Under the pieces are notes generated by a model. It saw only the letters and a program-made list of their open reading frames with translations, did no database searches and was not told where the DNA came from. A stretch of DNA of 64,000 bases from Paenibacillus sp. DCT19 (GTDB lineage Bacteria; Bacillota; Bacilli; Paenibacillales; Paenibacillaceae), in assembly GCF_003268635.1 (NCBI RefSeq), contig NZ_CP029639.1, positions 17,501 to 81,500 on the forward strand, written 5' to 3'. A program made the position numbers and the translations under genes. This document shows, one piece after another, positions 16,559 to 26,699 of the stretch (within the stretch, counting starts at the first letter, position 1; the number at the start of each line of letters is the position of its first letter).

Positions 16559-17758
16559 GTGGGCACATTCCAAACAGAAGAGACCCATGAGTCACGATCA
16601 TCCAGTAAGTCTTTCGCGTTACGGTGGAAGCATGAGAACATGCGTCAAATGGCATTGATCGCGATATTCTCAATTGCGCTTACAATCATGATCTTGTTAG
16701 TCGTTTATGGTCAGGCCGGGAAACAAATTTCGCTGGTTATCGATGGCAAAGCTCAGGCGGTAGAGACTCGTACAGGAATGCTTCAAGAATTGTTAGAGGA
16801 GCAGTCAATCACAGTCAGCCCTCACGATCAGGTATCCATGCCCTTGAATGGGGCGATTGCAGATGGAGACCGCATCGTTATTGAGCGGGCCATTCCAGTA
16901 AATATTACGGCAGACGGAGACACCAAGACTCTGTATACAACCGATGCATCGGTAGAAGAGGTAATTCAAAAGTCGGGTATTGAAATTGCAAGCGATGATA
17001 AAGTTTACCCTGCACTTGGAACTTCAATCAAAGAGGATATGAAAATCCGTGTAGTGCGTGTAACAAAGCGTACAGTTGATGTGGAGCAGCCCATCGCATT
17101 CAAAGTCATCAAAACGGCTGACCCTAGCTTGTACAAAGGTGACAACCGCGTCATCGTAAGTGGTAAAGAAGGTACACTCGTACAACATATTGAGAAAGTG
17201 TTCCAAGATGGAGAATTAGTCTCCAAGAAAATGGTAGGCAAGTCGGTATCGACCAATCGCGTAGATAAGGTCATCGCTGTCGGAACCAAAGCTAAACCTG
17301 TACCTGTCGTGAAGGAGCCTGAAATCCAGACGGTATCAGCTAGCACTTCGAAGACAAAAACAGCAACAAAAACAGCATCATCGAACTCGGATAAATCTTC
17401 TGCCTCGGGCAGCAAAGTTATTACCGTTTCAGGTACTTCTTTTAAATATTCTAAAGTCCTCAAAAATGTGTCTATGACGGCATATTCTTCTGAAGAGCCT
17501 GGCATTGGCACCAAAACAGCCTCCGGTACTCGGGTAACAGAAGGTCGCACTATTGCGGTCGATCCGAAAGTCATTCCCATCGGATGGTGGGTATACATTG
17601 AAGGTCTCGGCTTCCGTCGTGCCGAAGATACGGGCGGAGCTATTAAAGGTAATAAGATTGACGTATATTATGACAGTGTGAAGCATGCCATTAACTTCGG
17701 ACGTAAAAAAGGTAAAACGGTCTATGTGATCGGTCCGGTGAAGCCGGAAGCAAACTAA
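16559..17758 (+). CDS. yabE: YabE/RpfB-like cell-wall protein (DUF348, G5, 3D domains)
   Basis: About 399 residues. One N-terminal membrane segment (~32-54) is followed by two DUF348 repeats (~60-165), a G5 domain (~170-250), a Ser/Thr/Lys-rich linker and a C-terminal 3D domain. That domain keeps the three aspartates in IAVDPKVIPIG, AEDTGGAIKG and NKIDVYYDS. 3D/RpfB-type enzymes cleave or bind peptidoglycan and help resuscitation; lytic transglycosylase activity is inferred. AAGGAGG at 16544-16550 fits the GTG at 16559; the frame is open further upstream. Expression is controlled by the c-di-AMP riboswitch, tying wall remodelling to that messenger. Confidence 0.92.
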   Translation: MGTFQTEETHESRSSSKSFALRWKHENMRQMALIAIFSIALTIMILLVVYGQAGKQISLVIDGKAQAVETRTGMLQELLEEQSITVSPHDQVSMPLNGAIADGDRIVIERAIPVNITADGDTKTLYTTDASVEEVIQKSGIEIASDDKVYPALGTSIKEDMKIRVVRVTKRTVDVEQPIAFKVIKTADPSLYKGDNRVIVSGKEGTLVQHIEKVFQDGELVSKKMVGKSVSTNRVDKVIAVGTKAKPVPVVKEPEIQTVSASTSKTKTATKTASSNSDKSSASGSKVITVSGTSFKYSKVLKNVSMTAYSSEEPGIGTKTASGTRVTEGRTIAVDPKVIPIGWWVYIEGLGFRRAEDTGGAIKGNKIDVYYDSVKHAINFGRKKGKTVYVIGPVKPEAN

Positions 17759-17865
17759 AATCGTTTTACTTTGAAATGGGAATGCTATAAAATATAAGGC
17801 ATGAATGATTCATGCGGAATATGCGGCGGGAGGGTCTGAATTCAGTCTCGCCCGCCGTTTGCCAG

Positions 17866-17893
17866 AGAAGAGGGATATTCCTCTTCTTTTTGC
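17866..17893 (+). terminator. Rho-independent terminator after yabE
   Basis: Perfect AGAAGAGG/CCTCTTCT stem with a 6-nt loop and a run of T residues. A second GC-rich hairpin (CGGCGGG/CCCGCCG) precedes it at about 17824-17857. It ends 20 bases before the rnmV start. Confidence 0.85.
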
Positions 17894-17915
17894 GTTAGAA
17901 AGGAAGAATTGGAAC

Positions 17916-18461
17916 ATGATAAAAGAAGTGATCGTGGTTGAAGGACGTGACGATACGGTGGCGATAAGGCGCGCCGTTCAGGCGGATACCATTGAAACAG
18001 GCGGCTCAGCCATTAATCAGCGGATTCTAAAGCGCATTGCACTTGCTCAGGAGCGAAGAGGTGTCATTGTCCTGACCGATCCAGATCATGCTGGCGAGCG
18101 GATACGGAAAATTATTGCCAATAAGGTACCAGGTTGTAAGCACGCCTTCATTCCTGAGGCTGACGCAACGCGCAAAGGAGATATCGGGGTCGAGAACGCT
18201 TCGCCAGAAGCTATTCGCCATGCCTTAGCACGTGTGCATACGTCCTATGAAGGAGCACCGAGTCTGATTGATTGGGAGGATCTGATCGCTGCTGGGCTCA
18301 TTGTGCATCCCCAGGCTGCCGCACGTCGCATGGAGATGGGGAATATACTCGGCATCGGATATTGTAACGGGAAGCAGTTTCACAAGCGGCTAAGTGTGTT
18401 TCAGATCACCCGAGAAGAATTCTCTGCCGCATTATCGCAAATCGAATGTGAAGGATTGTGA
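17916..18461 (+). CDS. rnmV: Ribonuclease M5
   Basis: 181 residues. RNase M5 trims the 5S rRNA precursor, with ribosomal protein uL18 as cofactor. The TOPRIM domain shows EVIVVEGRDDT at the start and VLTDPDHAGERIRK (DxD) at ~55. The ATG at 17916 follows AAAGGAAG; the longer frame from 17805 runs through the preceding terminator and is rejected. ksgA begins 6 bases after its stop, as in Bacillus. Confidence 0.94.
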   Translation: MIKEVIVVEGRDDTVAIRRAVQADTIETGGSAINQRILKRIALAQERRGVIVLTDPDHAGERIRKIIANKVPGCKHAFIPEADATRKGDIGVENASPEAIRHALARVHTSYEGAPSLIDWEDLIAAGLIVHPQAAARRMEMGNILGIGYCNGKQFHKRLSVFQITREEFSAALSQIECEGL

Positions 18462-18466
18462 AGTAA

Positions 18467-19369
<903 letters not shown>

Positions 19370-19515
19370 GCATTTCCAGTACAGGCGACTCCTTATAAAC
19401 AGGTCTTCTTATGAAATTGATCTGTAGAATTGTAGGTTTGCTATGTAATGTATTTAAATTCGGATGAACCAATCCGGGTTCTAGCCCATACGATGGGGTA
19501 GAGGTGATTATGTTG

Positions 19516-20412
19516 ATGAATATCGGAGACTTGGTCGTTCGAAAGTCATACGGTGGAGATGTGACTTTTCGGGTGGAAGGCCTTCAGGTGGACAGTGCCG
19601 TCATTAAAGGTACCGAGTTCCGACTGCTTGCCGATTCCCCAGTGGATGATTTAATACAGGTTCCATATGAACCGCAGAGCGCTAAGACCCGACAGGCGCA
19701 TGTCAAGGCTCATCAGACGCTTTCTCGTCTGCAGCAAAACCGGATGGAACAGGCAGAGCGTAATCGAGAAGGATTGGTTCAGGAATGGACTCAGCAGCAA
19801 GAGCCTGCTTATTTCGAGATGCCTGGCAAAGTACTTCATCTGGACGGAGATCCAAACTATTTGAAAAAAAGCATGAATCTCTACGAGCAGCTTCGCGTTC
19901 CTGCAGAGGGACAGTATGTACACGAGTCTGCTATGGCCGATACGTTGTATCATCTTTTACCTAAGGTTCGGCCGGACATTGTGGTTATTACAGGACATGA
20001 TGGCGTGCTGAAGACTCGCCAGCCTTACGATCTGTATAGTCTGGGAAGCTACAAGAACTCTCAGAACTTTGTGGCAGCAATCCAGGTTGCTCGGCAGTAC
20101 GAACGTCACCTGGATGCGCTCACGATCGTTGCAGGGGCGTGTCAGTCTCATTTTGAGGCTCTGCTGCGGGCAGGGGCGAACTTCGCCAGTTCACCAGGCA
20201 GAATTCTGATTCATGCGCTTGATCCGGTATATGTGGCGGCCAAAGCCTCCTTTACTTCAGTCAGAGATACGGTGAATATGAATGACATTCTGCATAATAC
20301 CATTAGCGGAAGCCAAGGCGTGGGTGGTGTAGAAACGCGTGGCAGTTACCGTGTCGGGTTACCTGGATTGAACGATTTGTCCACGTTAAAAGTGAACCCA
20401 TCTGCGGTTTAA
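19516..20412 (+). CDS. yabG: Sporulation-specific protease YabG
   Basis: About 298 residues of the YabG peptidase family, which trims spore coat proteins and assists their cross-linking. Recognisable parts: IGDLVVRKSYGGDVTFRV (N-terminus), PGKVLHLDGDPNYL (~100), VITGHDGVL (~160), VAGACQSHFEALLRAGANFASSP (~220) and HNTISGSQGVGG near the C-terminus. The conserved His and Cys of the two latter blocks are plausible catalytic residues. AGAGGTGA favours ATG 19516 (19510 and 19504 are also in frame). In Bacillus it is made in the mother cell under sigma-K. Confidence 0.93.
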   Translation: MNIGDLVVRKSYGGDVTFRVEGLQVDSAVIKGTEFRLLADSPVDDLIQVPYEPQSAKTRQAHVKAHQTLSRLQQNRMEQAERNREGLVQEWTQQQEPAYFEMPGKVLHLDGDPNYLKKSMNLYEQLRVPAEGQYVHESAMADTLYHLLPKVRPDIVVITGHDGVLKTRQPYDLYSLGSYKNSQNFVAAIQVARQYERHLDALTIVAGACQSHFEALLRAGANFASSPGRILIHALDPVYVAAKASFTSVRDTVNMNDILHNTISGSQGVGGVETRGSYRVGLPGLNDLSTLKVNPSAV

Positions 20413-20426
20413 GGTTGTGCGAAGAA

Positions 20427-20450
20427 AGTCCCAGTTTGGGGCTTTTTTTA
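20427..20450 (+). terminator. Rho-independent terminator after yabG
   Basis: AGTCCC and GGGGCT pair (one G-T) around a 5-nt loop and lead into seven T residues, 15 bases after the stop. Confidence 0.75.
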
Positions 20451-20466
20451 TTTGCAAAAAAATTCA

Positions 20467-20538
20467 TTGACAGGAACTTTTCCATGCTGATATAATAATT
20501 GGTTTTGATTTGACATAGACTGTAAATTAAGGTATAAT
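20467..20538 (+). promoter_or_regulatory. Tandem consensus sigma-A promoters of veg
   Basis: Upstream promoter: TTGACA 20467-20472, 18-base spacer, TATAAT 20491-20496. Downstream promoter: TTGACA 20510-20515, 17-base spacer, TATAAT 20533-20538. All four hexamers match the consensus exactly. The start codon of veg is 28 bases after the second -10. The veg promoter of B. subtilis is known for its strength. Confidence 0.9.
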
Positions 20539-20565
20539 GGACAAGAAAAGAGGTGGTCGTCGACA

Positions 20566-20841
20566 ATGGCTAAAAATACGCTGTTGGATATCAAACGCAA
20601 TCTCGACGCTCATATAGGTCAGAAAATTATGTTGCGGGCTAATGGTGGCCGCCGTAAGACTATCGAGCGTACGGGTGTATTGGAAGAAACGTACCCTTCT
20701 GTTTTTATTGTTAAGCTTGATGAGGAACAAGAAACCTTCAAGCGAGTATCTTATAGTTATGCAGATATACTTACGGAGTCGGTGGAAGTCATGGTATTTG
20801 ATCCAGGCAGCCAGACGCATAGTTCTTATATGGAGCCGTAA
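20566..20841 (+). CDS. veg: Veg protein (biofilm-related, DUF1021)
   Basis: 91 residues: [18 protein letters not shown], then [25 protein letters not shown] and [18 protein letters not shown]. This matches the Veg family, an SH3-like small protein reported to affect biofilm matrix gene expression in B. subtilis; its biochemical role is unclear. AGAGGTGG precedes the ATG. It is driven by tandem consensus promoters and ends at its own terminator, so it forms a one-gene unit. Confidence 0.95.
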   Translation: MAKNTLLDIKRNLDAHIGQKIMLRANGGRRKTIERTGVLEETYPSVFIVKLDEEQETFKRVSYSYADILTESVEVMVFDPGSQTHSSYMEP

Positions 20842-20855
20842 GCATCGTTTTACAG

Positions 20856-20887
20856 GCGATTCGCCCCACAAGGCGGATCGCTTTTTT
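20856..20887 (+). terminator. Rho-independent terminator after veg
   Basis: GCGATTCGCC and GGCGGATCGC pair with one mismatch around a 6-nt loop, followed by six T residues. Confidence 0.9.
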
Positions 20888-21079
20888 ATTTTCATAAATG
20901 AGGAATTCCATCTCCCCATCTTATTAGGAATGAGGTTTAAGCAGTTACGACATACTACATAGACAGGTTCAAGTGATCCTTAGGATTGTTTCTCCACAAT
21001 CTTGAGCCTGCTCGTCCGTCATTTCTGCCAATTAACGAACTGGACTAATTGATGAGCTTAATCTAAGGGGGATGGTTGT

Positions 21080-21256
21080 ATGAGCCGCAGAAGAAGAAGT
21101 GTAATGTCAGAGGAGCTTAAATACGAACTGGCGAAAGACCTCGGTTTCTACGATACTGTCCAGCAAGAAGGCTGGGGCGGTATCAAGGCCAAAGATGCGG
21201 GCAACATGGTGAAGCGAGCGATCCAACTCGCCGAGCAGGCAGCACGCAAATCCTAA
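21080..21256 (+). CDS. sspF: Alpha/beta-type small acid-soluble spore protein SspF
   Basis: 58 residues: [20 protein letters not shown], then [21 protein letters not shown] and [16 protein letters not shown]. The [13 protein letters not shown] and GWGGI..K..G..VK.AI segments are the DNA-binding signature of alpha/beta SASPs, here the SspF (0.3 kb) subgroup. Such proteins coat spore DNA. AGGGGGATGG precedes the ATG. In Bacillus it is transcribed in the forespore by sigma-G; I could not fix that promoter. A terminator follows. Confidence 0.95.
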   Translation: MSRRRRSVMSEELKYELAKDLGFYDTVQQEGWGGIKAKDAGNMVKRAIQLAEQAARKS

Positions 21257-21278
21257 ATTGAATTCATCTGGTTTGGAG

Positions 21279-21312
21279 AGCGGGGCAATCCATCAGGATC
21301 ACCTCGCTTTTT
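21279..21312 (+). terminator. Rho-independent terminator after sspF
   Basis: AGCGGGG pairs with CCTCGCT (one G-T), followed by a run of T residues. Confidence 0.7.
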
Positions 21313-21338
21313 CCCCATAGATGCGGAATAGAAATGAC

Positions 21339-21367
21339 TTGACAGCCCTATTTTGATATAATATGTT
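21339..21367 (+). promoter_or_regulatory. Probable sigma-A promoter of ispE
   Basis: TTGACA at 21339-21344, 17-base spacer, TATGTT at 21362-21367, 30 bases ahead of the ispE start. An internal TATAAT at 21357 is too close to the -35 to be the -10. Confidence 0.6.
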
Positions 21368-21396
21368 AAGTTGTCTTAGGGAAAAGGTGAGGACGG

Positions 21397-22260
21397 GTGA
21401 ACGTCTTGAAAATTTACGAAAAAGCGCCTGCTAAAATTAATTTAATGCTTGATGTTTTACATAAAAGAAATGATGGATTCCATGAAGTTGAAATGATTAT
21501 GACCATGGTCGATTTGGCTGATCGGTTAGAATTCTCCGAGCTTCCTCGGGATACGATCTTTATCTCCAGTCAGGCTGGATATATTCCGCTGGATGAGAAG
21601 AACTTGGCTTTTCAGGCAGCTAGGCTGATTAAAGAGCGTTATGATGTTCGATCAGGAGTGCATATTCATCTGGATAAGAAGATTCCAGTCGCTGCCGGTC
21701 TTGCAGGCGGCAGTAGTGATGCAGCAGCAACGCTGCGCGGCTTGAATCGTCTCTGGCGTCTAAATATTCCCGATCATGAGCTACAGGAGCTTGGAGCCGA
21801 GCTTGGATCAGATGTACCATTTTGCATTACTGGAGGTACCGCTTTAGCAACAGGTCGAGGGGAGAAGCTGACGCCGATCCCCAATCCGCCGCAATGTTGG
21901 GTCATACTGGCCAAGCCGCCTATTAATGTATCTACGGCAGATGTGTACGGTCGTTTCCGCAGTGACAAGATTGTTCGCCATCCAAGTGCTGTCAAAATGG
22001 AACAAGCGATTCGCAATCAGTCGTTTGCTGAAGTATGTGGACAGATGGGGAATGTGCTTGAAGATGTAACCCTGAAGTTATATCCGGAGGTACAGCATCT
22101 GAAGGATGCCATGATCAAATTGGGAGCAGATGGGGTATTAATGTCAGGAAGTGGCCCAACTGTTTTTGGGCTAGTGTCCAAGGAGTCCAAGGTCGCACGG
22201 ATCTATAACGGGCTTCGTGGCTTCTGTAAAGAAGTATACGCTGTGCGAATGCTGACATAG
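21397..22260 (+). CDS. ispE: 4-diphosphocytidyl-2-C-methyl-D-erythritol kinase
   Basis: 287 residues. GHMP kinase of the MEP isoprenoid pathway, phosphorylating the 2-hydroxyl of CDP-ME. Motifs: [14 protein letters not shown] (~5), the ATP loop [16 protein letters not shown] (~95) and [12 protein letters not shown] (~250). GTG 21397 with AAGGTGAGG upstream, or TTG 21406. Transcribed from the promoter just upstream; purR follows. Confidence 0.95.
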   Translation: MNVLKIYEKAPAKINLMLDVLHKRNDGFHEVEMIMTMVDLADRLEFSELPRDTIFISSQAGYIPLDEKNLAFQAARLIKERYDVRSGVHIHLDKKIPVAAGLAGGSSDAAATLRGLNRLWRLNIPDHELQELGAELGSDVPFCITGGTALATGRGEKLTPIPNPPQCWVILAKPPINVSTADVYGRFRSDKIVRHPSAVKMEQAIRNQSFAEVCGQMGNVLEDVTLKLYPEVQHLKDAMIKLGADGVLMSGSGPTVFGLVSKESKVARIYNGLRGFCKEVYAVRMLT

Positions 22261-22400
22261 CATTCGCTTTTAGTGGTTGTTCAAAACAAATTTGCTGTGG
22301 AATACCTACTTTTATGATGTACAAACACGTATAAAGGTGATATATTTTTATATAATTATTCGGATTTGGATGTTTTCCGTGATCGTGAGGATGGATCTCT

Positions 22401-23228
22401 GTGAAGAAATTAAAACGAAGCGCAAGGCTGGTTGAAATGACGCAGTACTTATTGTCTAGACCGCATACGGTGATTCCGCTCACCACATTTGCCGAACGTT
22501 ATGGGGCTGCGAAGTCGTCGATCAGTGAAGATTTGGCGATTATCAAGGAAGTGTTCGAAGAAGGTGGGTCAGGAGAGCTGCAAACGTTGGCCGGAGCAGC
22601 CGGGGGAGTGAAGTGGATTCCTAAGGTGTCCAGAGAACTGGCTCTTGCTTTTGCTGAGCGACTCAGTACCCAATTGGAGCAGCCGGATCGGATCTTGCCT
22701 GGTGGATACCTCTACATGTCTGATTTGCTTGGTCAACCTGCATTAATGAATGAAGCAGGCAAAATTTTTGCCACTGCATTTGGTAATATGGGCATTGATG
22801 TAGTGATGACGGTAGAGACTAAAGGCATACCACTCGCATATGCGACGGGTGCCCAGCTCAACCTGCCTGTTGTGCTCGTACGCAGGGACCATCAGGCTAC
22901 GGAAGGATCGGCCGTAAGTATCAATTATGTATCGGGTTCACATAAAAGCTTGCATACGATGTCCCTATCGCGCCGGGCGATGCGTGAGCATTCGCGGGTA
23001 CTTATCGTGGATGATTTCATGAAAGCCGGGGGCACGGTTCAGGGAATGATCGATCTACTCGCTGAGTTTAATGCGACTGTAGCCGGTGTAGGGGTCTTGG
23101 TGGAATCTGGTTCTATCGATTCAGAAGAACGCCTGTTGACCGATTATGTTTCCTTGGCGAAGTTAACAGCAGTAGATGCGAAGAGCAGACACATTTCCGT
23201 CAAGCCTGGCAACTATTTTGATGTGTAG
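22401..23228 (+). CDS. purR: Purine operon repressor PurR
   Basis: 275 residues. Winged-helix N-terminus (SARLVEMTQYLLSRPHTVIPL, SSISEDLAIIK) joined to a phosphoribosyltransferase-fold domain with the PRPP motif VLIVDDFMKAGGTVQGM (~205-221). In B. subtilis, PurR represses purine genes and PRPP releases it. GTG start at 22401 after GAGGATGG. In B. subtilis yabJ follows purR; here it is missing and spoVG comes next. prs, which makes PRPP, is 2.4 kb downstream. Confidence 0.95.
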   Translation: MKKLKRSARLVEMTQYLLSRPHTVIPLTTFAERYGAAKSSISEDLAIIKEVFEEGGSGELQTLAGAAGGVKWIPKVSRELALAFAERLSTQLEQPDRILPGGYLYMSDLLGQPALMNEAGKIFATAFGNMGIDVVMTVETKGIPLAYATGAQLNLPVVLVRRDHQATEGSAVSINYVSGSHKSLHTMSLSRRAMREHSRVLIVDDFMKAGGTVQGMIDLLAEFNATVAGVGVLVESGSIDSEERLLTDYVSLAKLTAVDAKSRHISVKPGNYFDV

Positions 23229-23416
23229 AAAGATGGCGAATAGCATGTCGGGAAAGCTTCTTTTCCATCGACCTGGCACTAACGTTGTCGAATTGTGTAT
23301 TAAATAAAAAAATTCCTGAAATTAGGACATTTTTATGGTTATAAAAAGAAGGAGTTCGTATAGGCTGTGTGGAATTATACACCAAGTTCTGATGGAAAAA
23401 GGTGGTGAACACACAC

Positions 23417-23701
23417 ATGCAAATTACGGATGTCAGACTCCGCCGCGTTAACTCGGAGGGGAGAATGAAGGCTATCGCATCCATTACCATCGATAACGAA
23501 TTCGTCGTTCATGACATTCGTGTCATTGATGGTAACAACGGAATGTTTGTTGCTATGCCGAGCAAGCGGACTCCTGACGGAGAGTTCCGTGATATCGCCC
23601 ACCCGATCTCTTCCGGTACTCGTGAGAAGATTCAGGCGGCTGTATTGACTGAATATGATCGCGCTGCTACTGAGGAAGAAGTCATTGAAGAAGGTGCCTG
23701 A
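23417..23701 (+). CDS. spoVG: RNA-binding regulator SpoVG
   Basis: About 94 residues: [57 protein letters not shown], then a charged tail. SpoVG is a small nucleic-acid-binding regulator affecting septation, sporulation and virulence traits in Bacillota. AAAGGTGGTGA sets the ATG at 23417 rather than the GTGs at 23402/23405. In Bacillus the gene is transcribed by sigma-H and repressed by AbrB; AGGAGTT and GGAAT 14 bases apart at 23350-23373 weakly resemble a sigma-H promoter. A single 0A box at 23286 may be chance. Confidence 0.96.
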   Translation: MQITDVRLRRVNSEGRMKAIASITIDNEFVVHDIRVIDGNNGMFVAMPSKRTPDGEFRDIAHPISSGTREKIQAAVLTEYDRAATEEEVIEEGA

Positions 23702-23723
23702 GAACATTATTGGGGTTCGAAGG

Positions 23724-23760
23724 AAAAGAGAGCCATGTCTTATGGCTCTCTTTTCTTTTT
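23724..23760 (+). terminator. Rho-independent terminator after spoVG
   Basis: AAAAGAGAGCCAT pairs with ATGGCTCTCTTTT around a 5-nt loop, followed by a second T tract. A very strong hairpin. Confidence 0.95.
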
Positions 23761-23845
23761 GACCGGAATAAGATATATTCAGTATTGAGTTTATTCGCAG
23801 AGTAGTGTTTCATAACAATTCGTTATGAATGTTGGAAGAACAAAA

Positions 23846-24066
23846 AAGCGCAGCGTGCGCTTGGTGACAGGGCGGCATCTTAGGAATCATGGGATTCGGT
23901 TAAGCTCGCAGGTACACGGCGTATACATATAGGTCACGATTGTTGGTGTCCGCGTTGTTACGCGTGAATACAGGACAGCAAGCGATGAACAAGACCGGCG
24001 TAGAACCGGCTGAACGATACTCATTGAAAAGGGAGTTATAACCCCAGATTGATGAGATTTTCAGAA
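23846..24066 (+). ncRNA. Unassigned multi-hairpin leader upstream of glmU
   Basis: A chain of possible hairpins fills the 320-base gap: AAGCGCA/TGCGCTT (23846-23862, loop GCG), GAATC/GATTC near 23884, TGTCC...GGACA enclosing CGCGT/ACGCG near 23947-23976, and CCGG/CCGG near 23997-24010. Base composition is more GC-rich than usual for gaps here, and no ORF fits. It does not match a riboswitch class I can name. A regulatory leader for glmU or a dispersed repeat are the options. Confidence 0.35.
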
Positions 24067-24083
24067 ACAGGAGGTCGTGAATT

Positions 24084-25484
24084 TTGAAACGAATGGCTAT
24101 TGTTCTTGCCGCAGGGCAAGGAAAACGGATGAAATCCAAATTGTACAAAGTACTGCATCCCGTATGTGGTAAACCGATGGTGGGTCATGTGCTTGATGCG
24201 GCTCTACGCGCAGGCGTAGAACGCAGTGTAGTCGTGGTAGGCCATGGTGCCGAAGCGGTGCAGTCATTTTTGGGTTCAAGAGCAGAATACGCTCTTCAGG
24301 CAGAACAACTGGGAACAGGTCATGCCGTTCAACAGGTGAAGGCTCTGCTTGGTAATGAAGCCGGATCGACGATTGTAGTCTGCGGTGACACTCCGCTTGT
24401 AACGAGTGAAACGCTGGAAGGTCTAATGAAGCTTCATGAGAGTCGCGGTGCAGCAGCTACCGTGCTTACAGCTGAATTGGACAATCCCAAAGGATACGGA
24501 CGCGTTATTCGCGGAGAAGATGGTTCTGTGCAACGAATTGTGGAGCAGAAGGATTGTAATGAACAGGAAGATGCTGTGAAGGAGATTAACACAGGCACTT
24601 ACTGCTTCGATAATGCAAAACTGTTCGCAGCTTTGGAGAAAGTAACGAATCAGAATGCCCAAGGAGAGTACTATCTTACTGATGTTGTTGGCATTTTTAA
24701 GAGCGGTGGAGAAGTGGTCGAAGCCTACATGTCAGATGATATTGCAGAATCGATCGGGGTAAATGACAGACTTGCTCTTTCACAAGCCGAAGCATTCATG
24801 CGTGAACGTCTAGCCGTTAAACATATGTTGAACGGTGTTACAATCATCGATCCGTCATCGACATATATCGGAGCGGATGTTACGATTGGATCAGACACAG
24901 TGCTGTACCCAGGAACCATTCTTAAGGGCACGACTTCCATTGGTGAAGCTTGTCATATTGGTCCGCATGCAGATATCGAAGACAGCAGTATTCAGGATGG
25001 AGTTACAATTAAACATTCTGTGCTGTTGAAAGCTGAGGTTGGTGCCGAAGCTTCTGTAGGTCCATTTGCTAACTTGCGTCCAGGAACTAAATTGGGCCGC
25101 AGTGTAAAAATTGGTGACTTTGTTGAAGTGAAAAATGCTACAATTGATGAAGGCTCCAAAGTGTCTCACCTTAGTTATATTGGGGATGCTCAAGTAGGGA
25201 AAAACGTAAATGTTGGTTGTGGTGCAATAACGGTCAATTATGATGGTTATAATAAGGCTGTGACAACCATTGAAGATGATGCCTTTGTAGGGAGCAACGT
25301 CAATTTGATTGCACCCATTACGGTAGGAAAAGGCGCTTATGTCGTTGCAGGCTCTACCGTTACCCATTCCGTTCCCGAGAATGATCTCGCCATTGCTCGT
25401 CCACGCCAGGAGAACAAACCGGGTTATGCGGAGAAGATCCGTGGACGTGCCAAAGCCAAGAAACAAAACGCCAAACCCGAATAA
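24084..25484 (+). CDS. glmU: Bifunctional GlmU
   Basis: 466 residues. The N-terminal uridyltransferase domain has [19 protein letters not shown] (~8-26); the C-terminal left-handed beta-helix acetyltransferase shows many hexapeptide repeats ([34 protein letters not shown]). It makes UDP-GlcNAc from glucosamine-1-phosphate in two steps for wall synthesis. TTG start at 24084 with AGGAGG 9-14 bases upstream. Followed by prs, as in Bacillus. Confidence 0.97.
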   Translation: MKRMAIVLAAGQGKRMKSKLYKVLHPVCGKPMVGHVLDAALRAGVERSVVVVGHGAEAVQSFLGSRAEYALQAEQLGTGHAVQQVKALLGNEAGSTIVVCGDTPLVTSETLEGLMKLHESRGAAATVLTAELDNPKGYGRVIRGEDGSVQRIVEQKDCNEQEDAVKEINTGTYCFDNAKLFAALEKVTNQNAQGEYYLTDVVGIFKSGGEVVEAYMSDDIAESIGVNDRLALSQAEAFMRERLAVKHMLNGVTIIDPSSTYIGADVTIGSDTVLYPGTILKGTTSIGEACHIGPHADIEDSSIQDGVTIKHSVLLKAEVGAEASVGPFANLRPGTKLGRSVKIGDFVEVKNATIDEGSKVSHLSYIGDAQVGKNVNVGCGAITVNYDGYNKAVTTIEDDAFVGSNVNLIAPITVGKGAYVVAGSTVTHSVPENDLAIARPRQENKPGYAEKIRGRAKAKKQNAKPE

Positions 25485-25583
25485 GGGTTTTGATAACAAC
25501 ATTGCCTCCCGATTTTTGGGAGGTGCCGACATGTCGCAGACGCTTATAGATTCCAATGAACCAGCACGGAGGGTTTTTATTTT

Positions 25584-26537
25584 ATGACTTATTTTGATTC
25601 GAAATTAAAAATATTTACTTGCAATTCTAACCCAAAGCTTGCCCATCAAATTGCTGATTATATCGGAATTCCTATGGGTGAATCTCACACAACCAGCTTC
25701 AGTGATGGTGAGATCCAAGTGAAGCTCTCCGAGAGCGTACGGGGCTGTCACGTTTATATCGTGCAGTCAACCTGTTTGCCAGTTAACGACAACTTGATGG
25801 AAATGCTCGTCATGATTGATGCACTTAAACGTGCTTCTGCCAAAACAATTAACGTTGTAATTCCTTACTATGGCTACGCTAGACAAGATCGCAAAGCACG
25901 TTCCCGTGATCCTATTACAGCGAAGCTGGTAGCTAATCTGATTGAAAAAGCAGGCGCAACGCGTGTAATCGCGATGGATCTTCACGCTATGCAAATTCAA
26001 GGATTCTTCGATATTCCAGTTGATCATCTGCTTGGTGTACCGATTCTGGCACAATACTTCCGGTCAAAACAGATCGAAAACCCAGTTGTCGTATCACCTG
26101 ACCATGGTGGCGTAGTCCGTGCACGGAAACTCGCTGACTTCCTGAACGCACCGCTGGCTATTATTGACAAACGTCGTCCTGAGCCGAATGTCAGTGAGGT
26201 CATGAACATCATTGGTAACATTGAAGGTAAGACTGCAATTCTGATTGATGATATCATCGATACAGCAGGAACGATTGTATTGGGGGCAAATGCGTTGATG
26301 GAAGGCGGCGTGAAGGAAGTATACGCATGCTGTACTCACCCAGTATTGTCTGGCCCTGCTATGGAACGTCTGGAGAATGCGCCATTGAAGGAAGTTATCG
26401 TAACGGATACGATTCCAATTACGCATGCTAATCCGACAAGCAAACTCAAAGTGTTGTCTGTAGCGCCTTTACTCGGAGAAGCAATTATCCGGGTTCATGA
26501 GGAATTATCAATCAGCAAGCTGTTTGAAATTGAATAA
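25584..26537 (+). CDS. prs: Ribose-phosphate pyrophosphokinase
   Basis: 317 residues. It makes PRPP from ribose-5-phosphate and ATP. Conserved: [17 protein letters not shown] (~38), [20 protein letters not shown] (~95, ATP loop), [18 protein letters not shown] (~130) and the PRPP loop [12 protein letters not shown] (~220). ATG with GGAGGG upstream. PRPP feeds purine, pyrimidine, NAD (nadC here) and folate-related pathways. A hairpin without T tract (TGCCTCCC/GGGAGGT) lies between glmU and prs near 25503-25526. Confidence 0.97.
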   Translation: MTYFDSKLKIFTCNSNPKLAHQIADYIGIPMGESHTTSFSDGEIQVKLSESVRGCHVYIVQSTCLPVNDNLMEMLVMIDALKRASAKTINVVIPYYGYARQDRKARSRDPITAKLVANLIEKAGATRVIAMDLHAMQIQGFFDIPVDHLLGVPILAQYFRSKQIENPVVVSPDHGGVVRARKLADFLNAPLAIIDKRRPEPNVSEVMNIIGNIEGKTAILIDDIIDTAGTIVLGANALMEGGVKEVYACCTHPVLSGPAMERLENAPLKEVIVTDTIPITHANPTSKLKVLSVAPLLGEAIIRVHEELSISKLFEIE

Positions 26538-26559
26538 GGATGTCTGCATAAAGTAGTAG

Positions 26560-26599
26560 AGGGGTTACGTTTTCCGGTTCAATGGAAAATGTAACCCCT
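26560..26599. repeat. 16-bp hairpin after prs, no T tract
   Basis: AGGGGTTACGTTTTCC (26560-26575) pairs along its full length with GGAAAATGTAACCCCT (26584-26599), one G-T pair, 8-nt loop. The stem is terminator-like but GTCGGCG follows instead of T residues. It may protect the prs mRNA 3' end or work on the opposite strand. Confidence 0.6.
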
Positions 26600-26699
26600 G
26601 TCGGCGTGCCGTATGATAAAAGTGGAATTAACCGCCCAGTTATCTTATATATGTTGAATCTATATAATTAAACTATACATTTACACGAGAACGAAGAGG

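Noticed and set aside
19467..19495. Sigma-K-like AACC-N16-CATACGATG before yabG
   Set aside because: The expected transcription start would fall on or after the yabG ribosome binding site, so the transcript would lack it.
21339..21362. TTGACA with TATAAT before ispE
   Set aside because: Only about 12 bases separate the hexamers; the TATGTT 17 bases away is the likelier -10.
23286..23292. Single Spo0A box upstream of spoVG
   Set aside because: An isolated 7-mer is expected several times in the window by chance and nothing else supports it.
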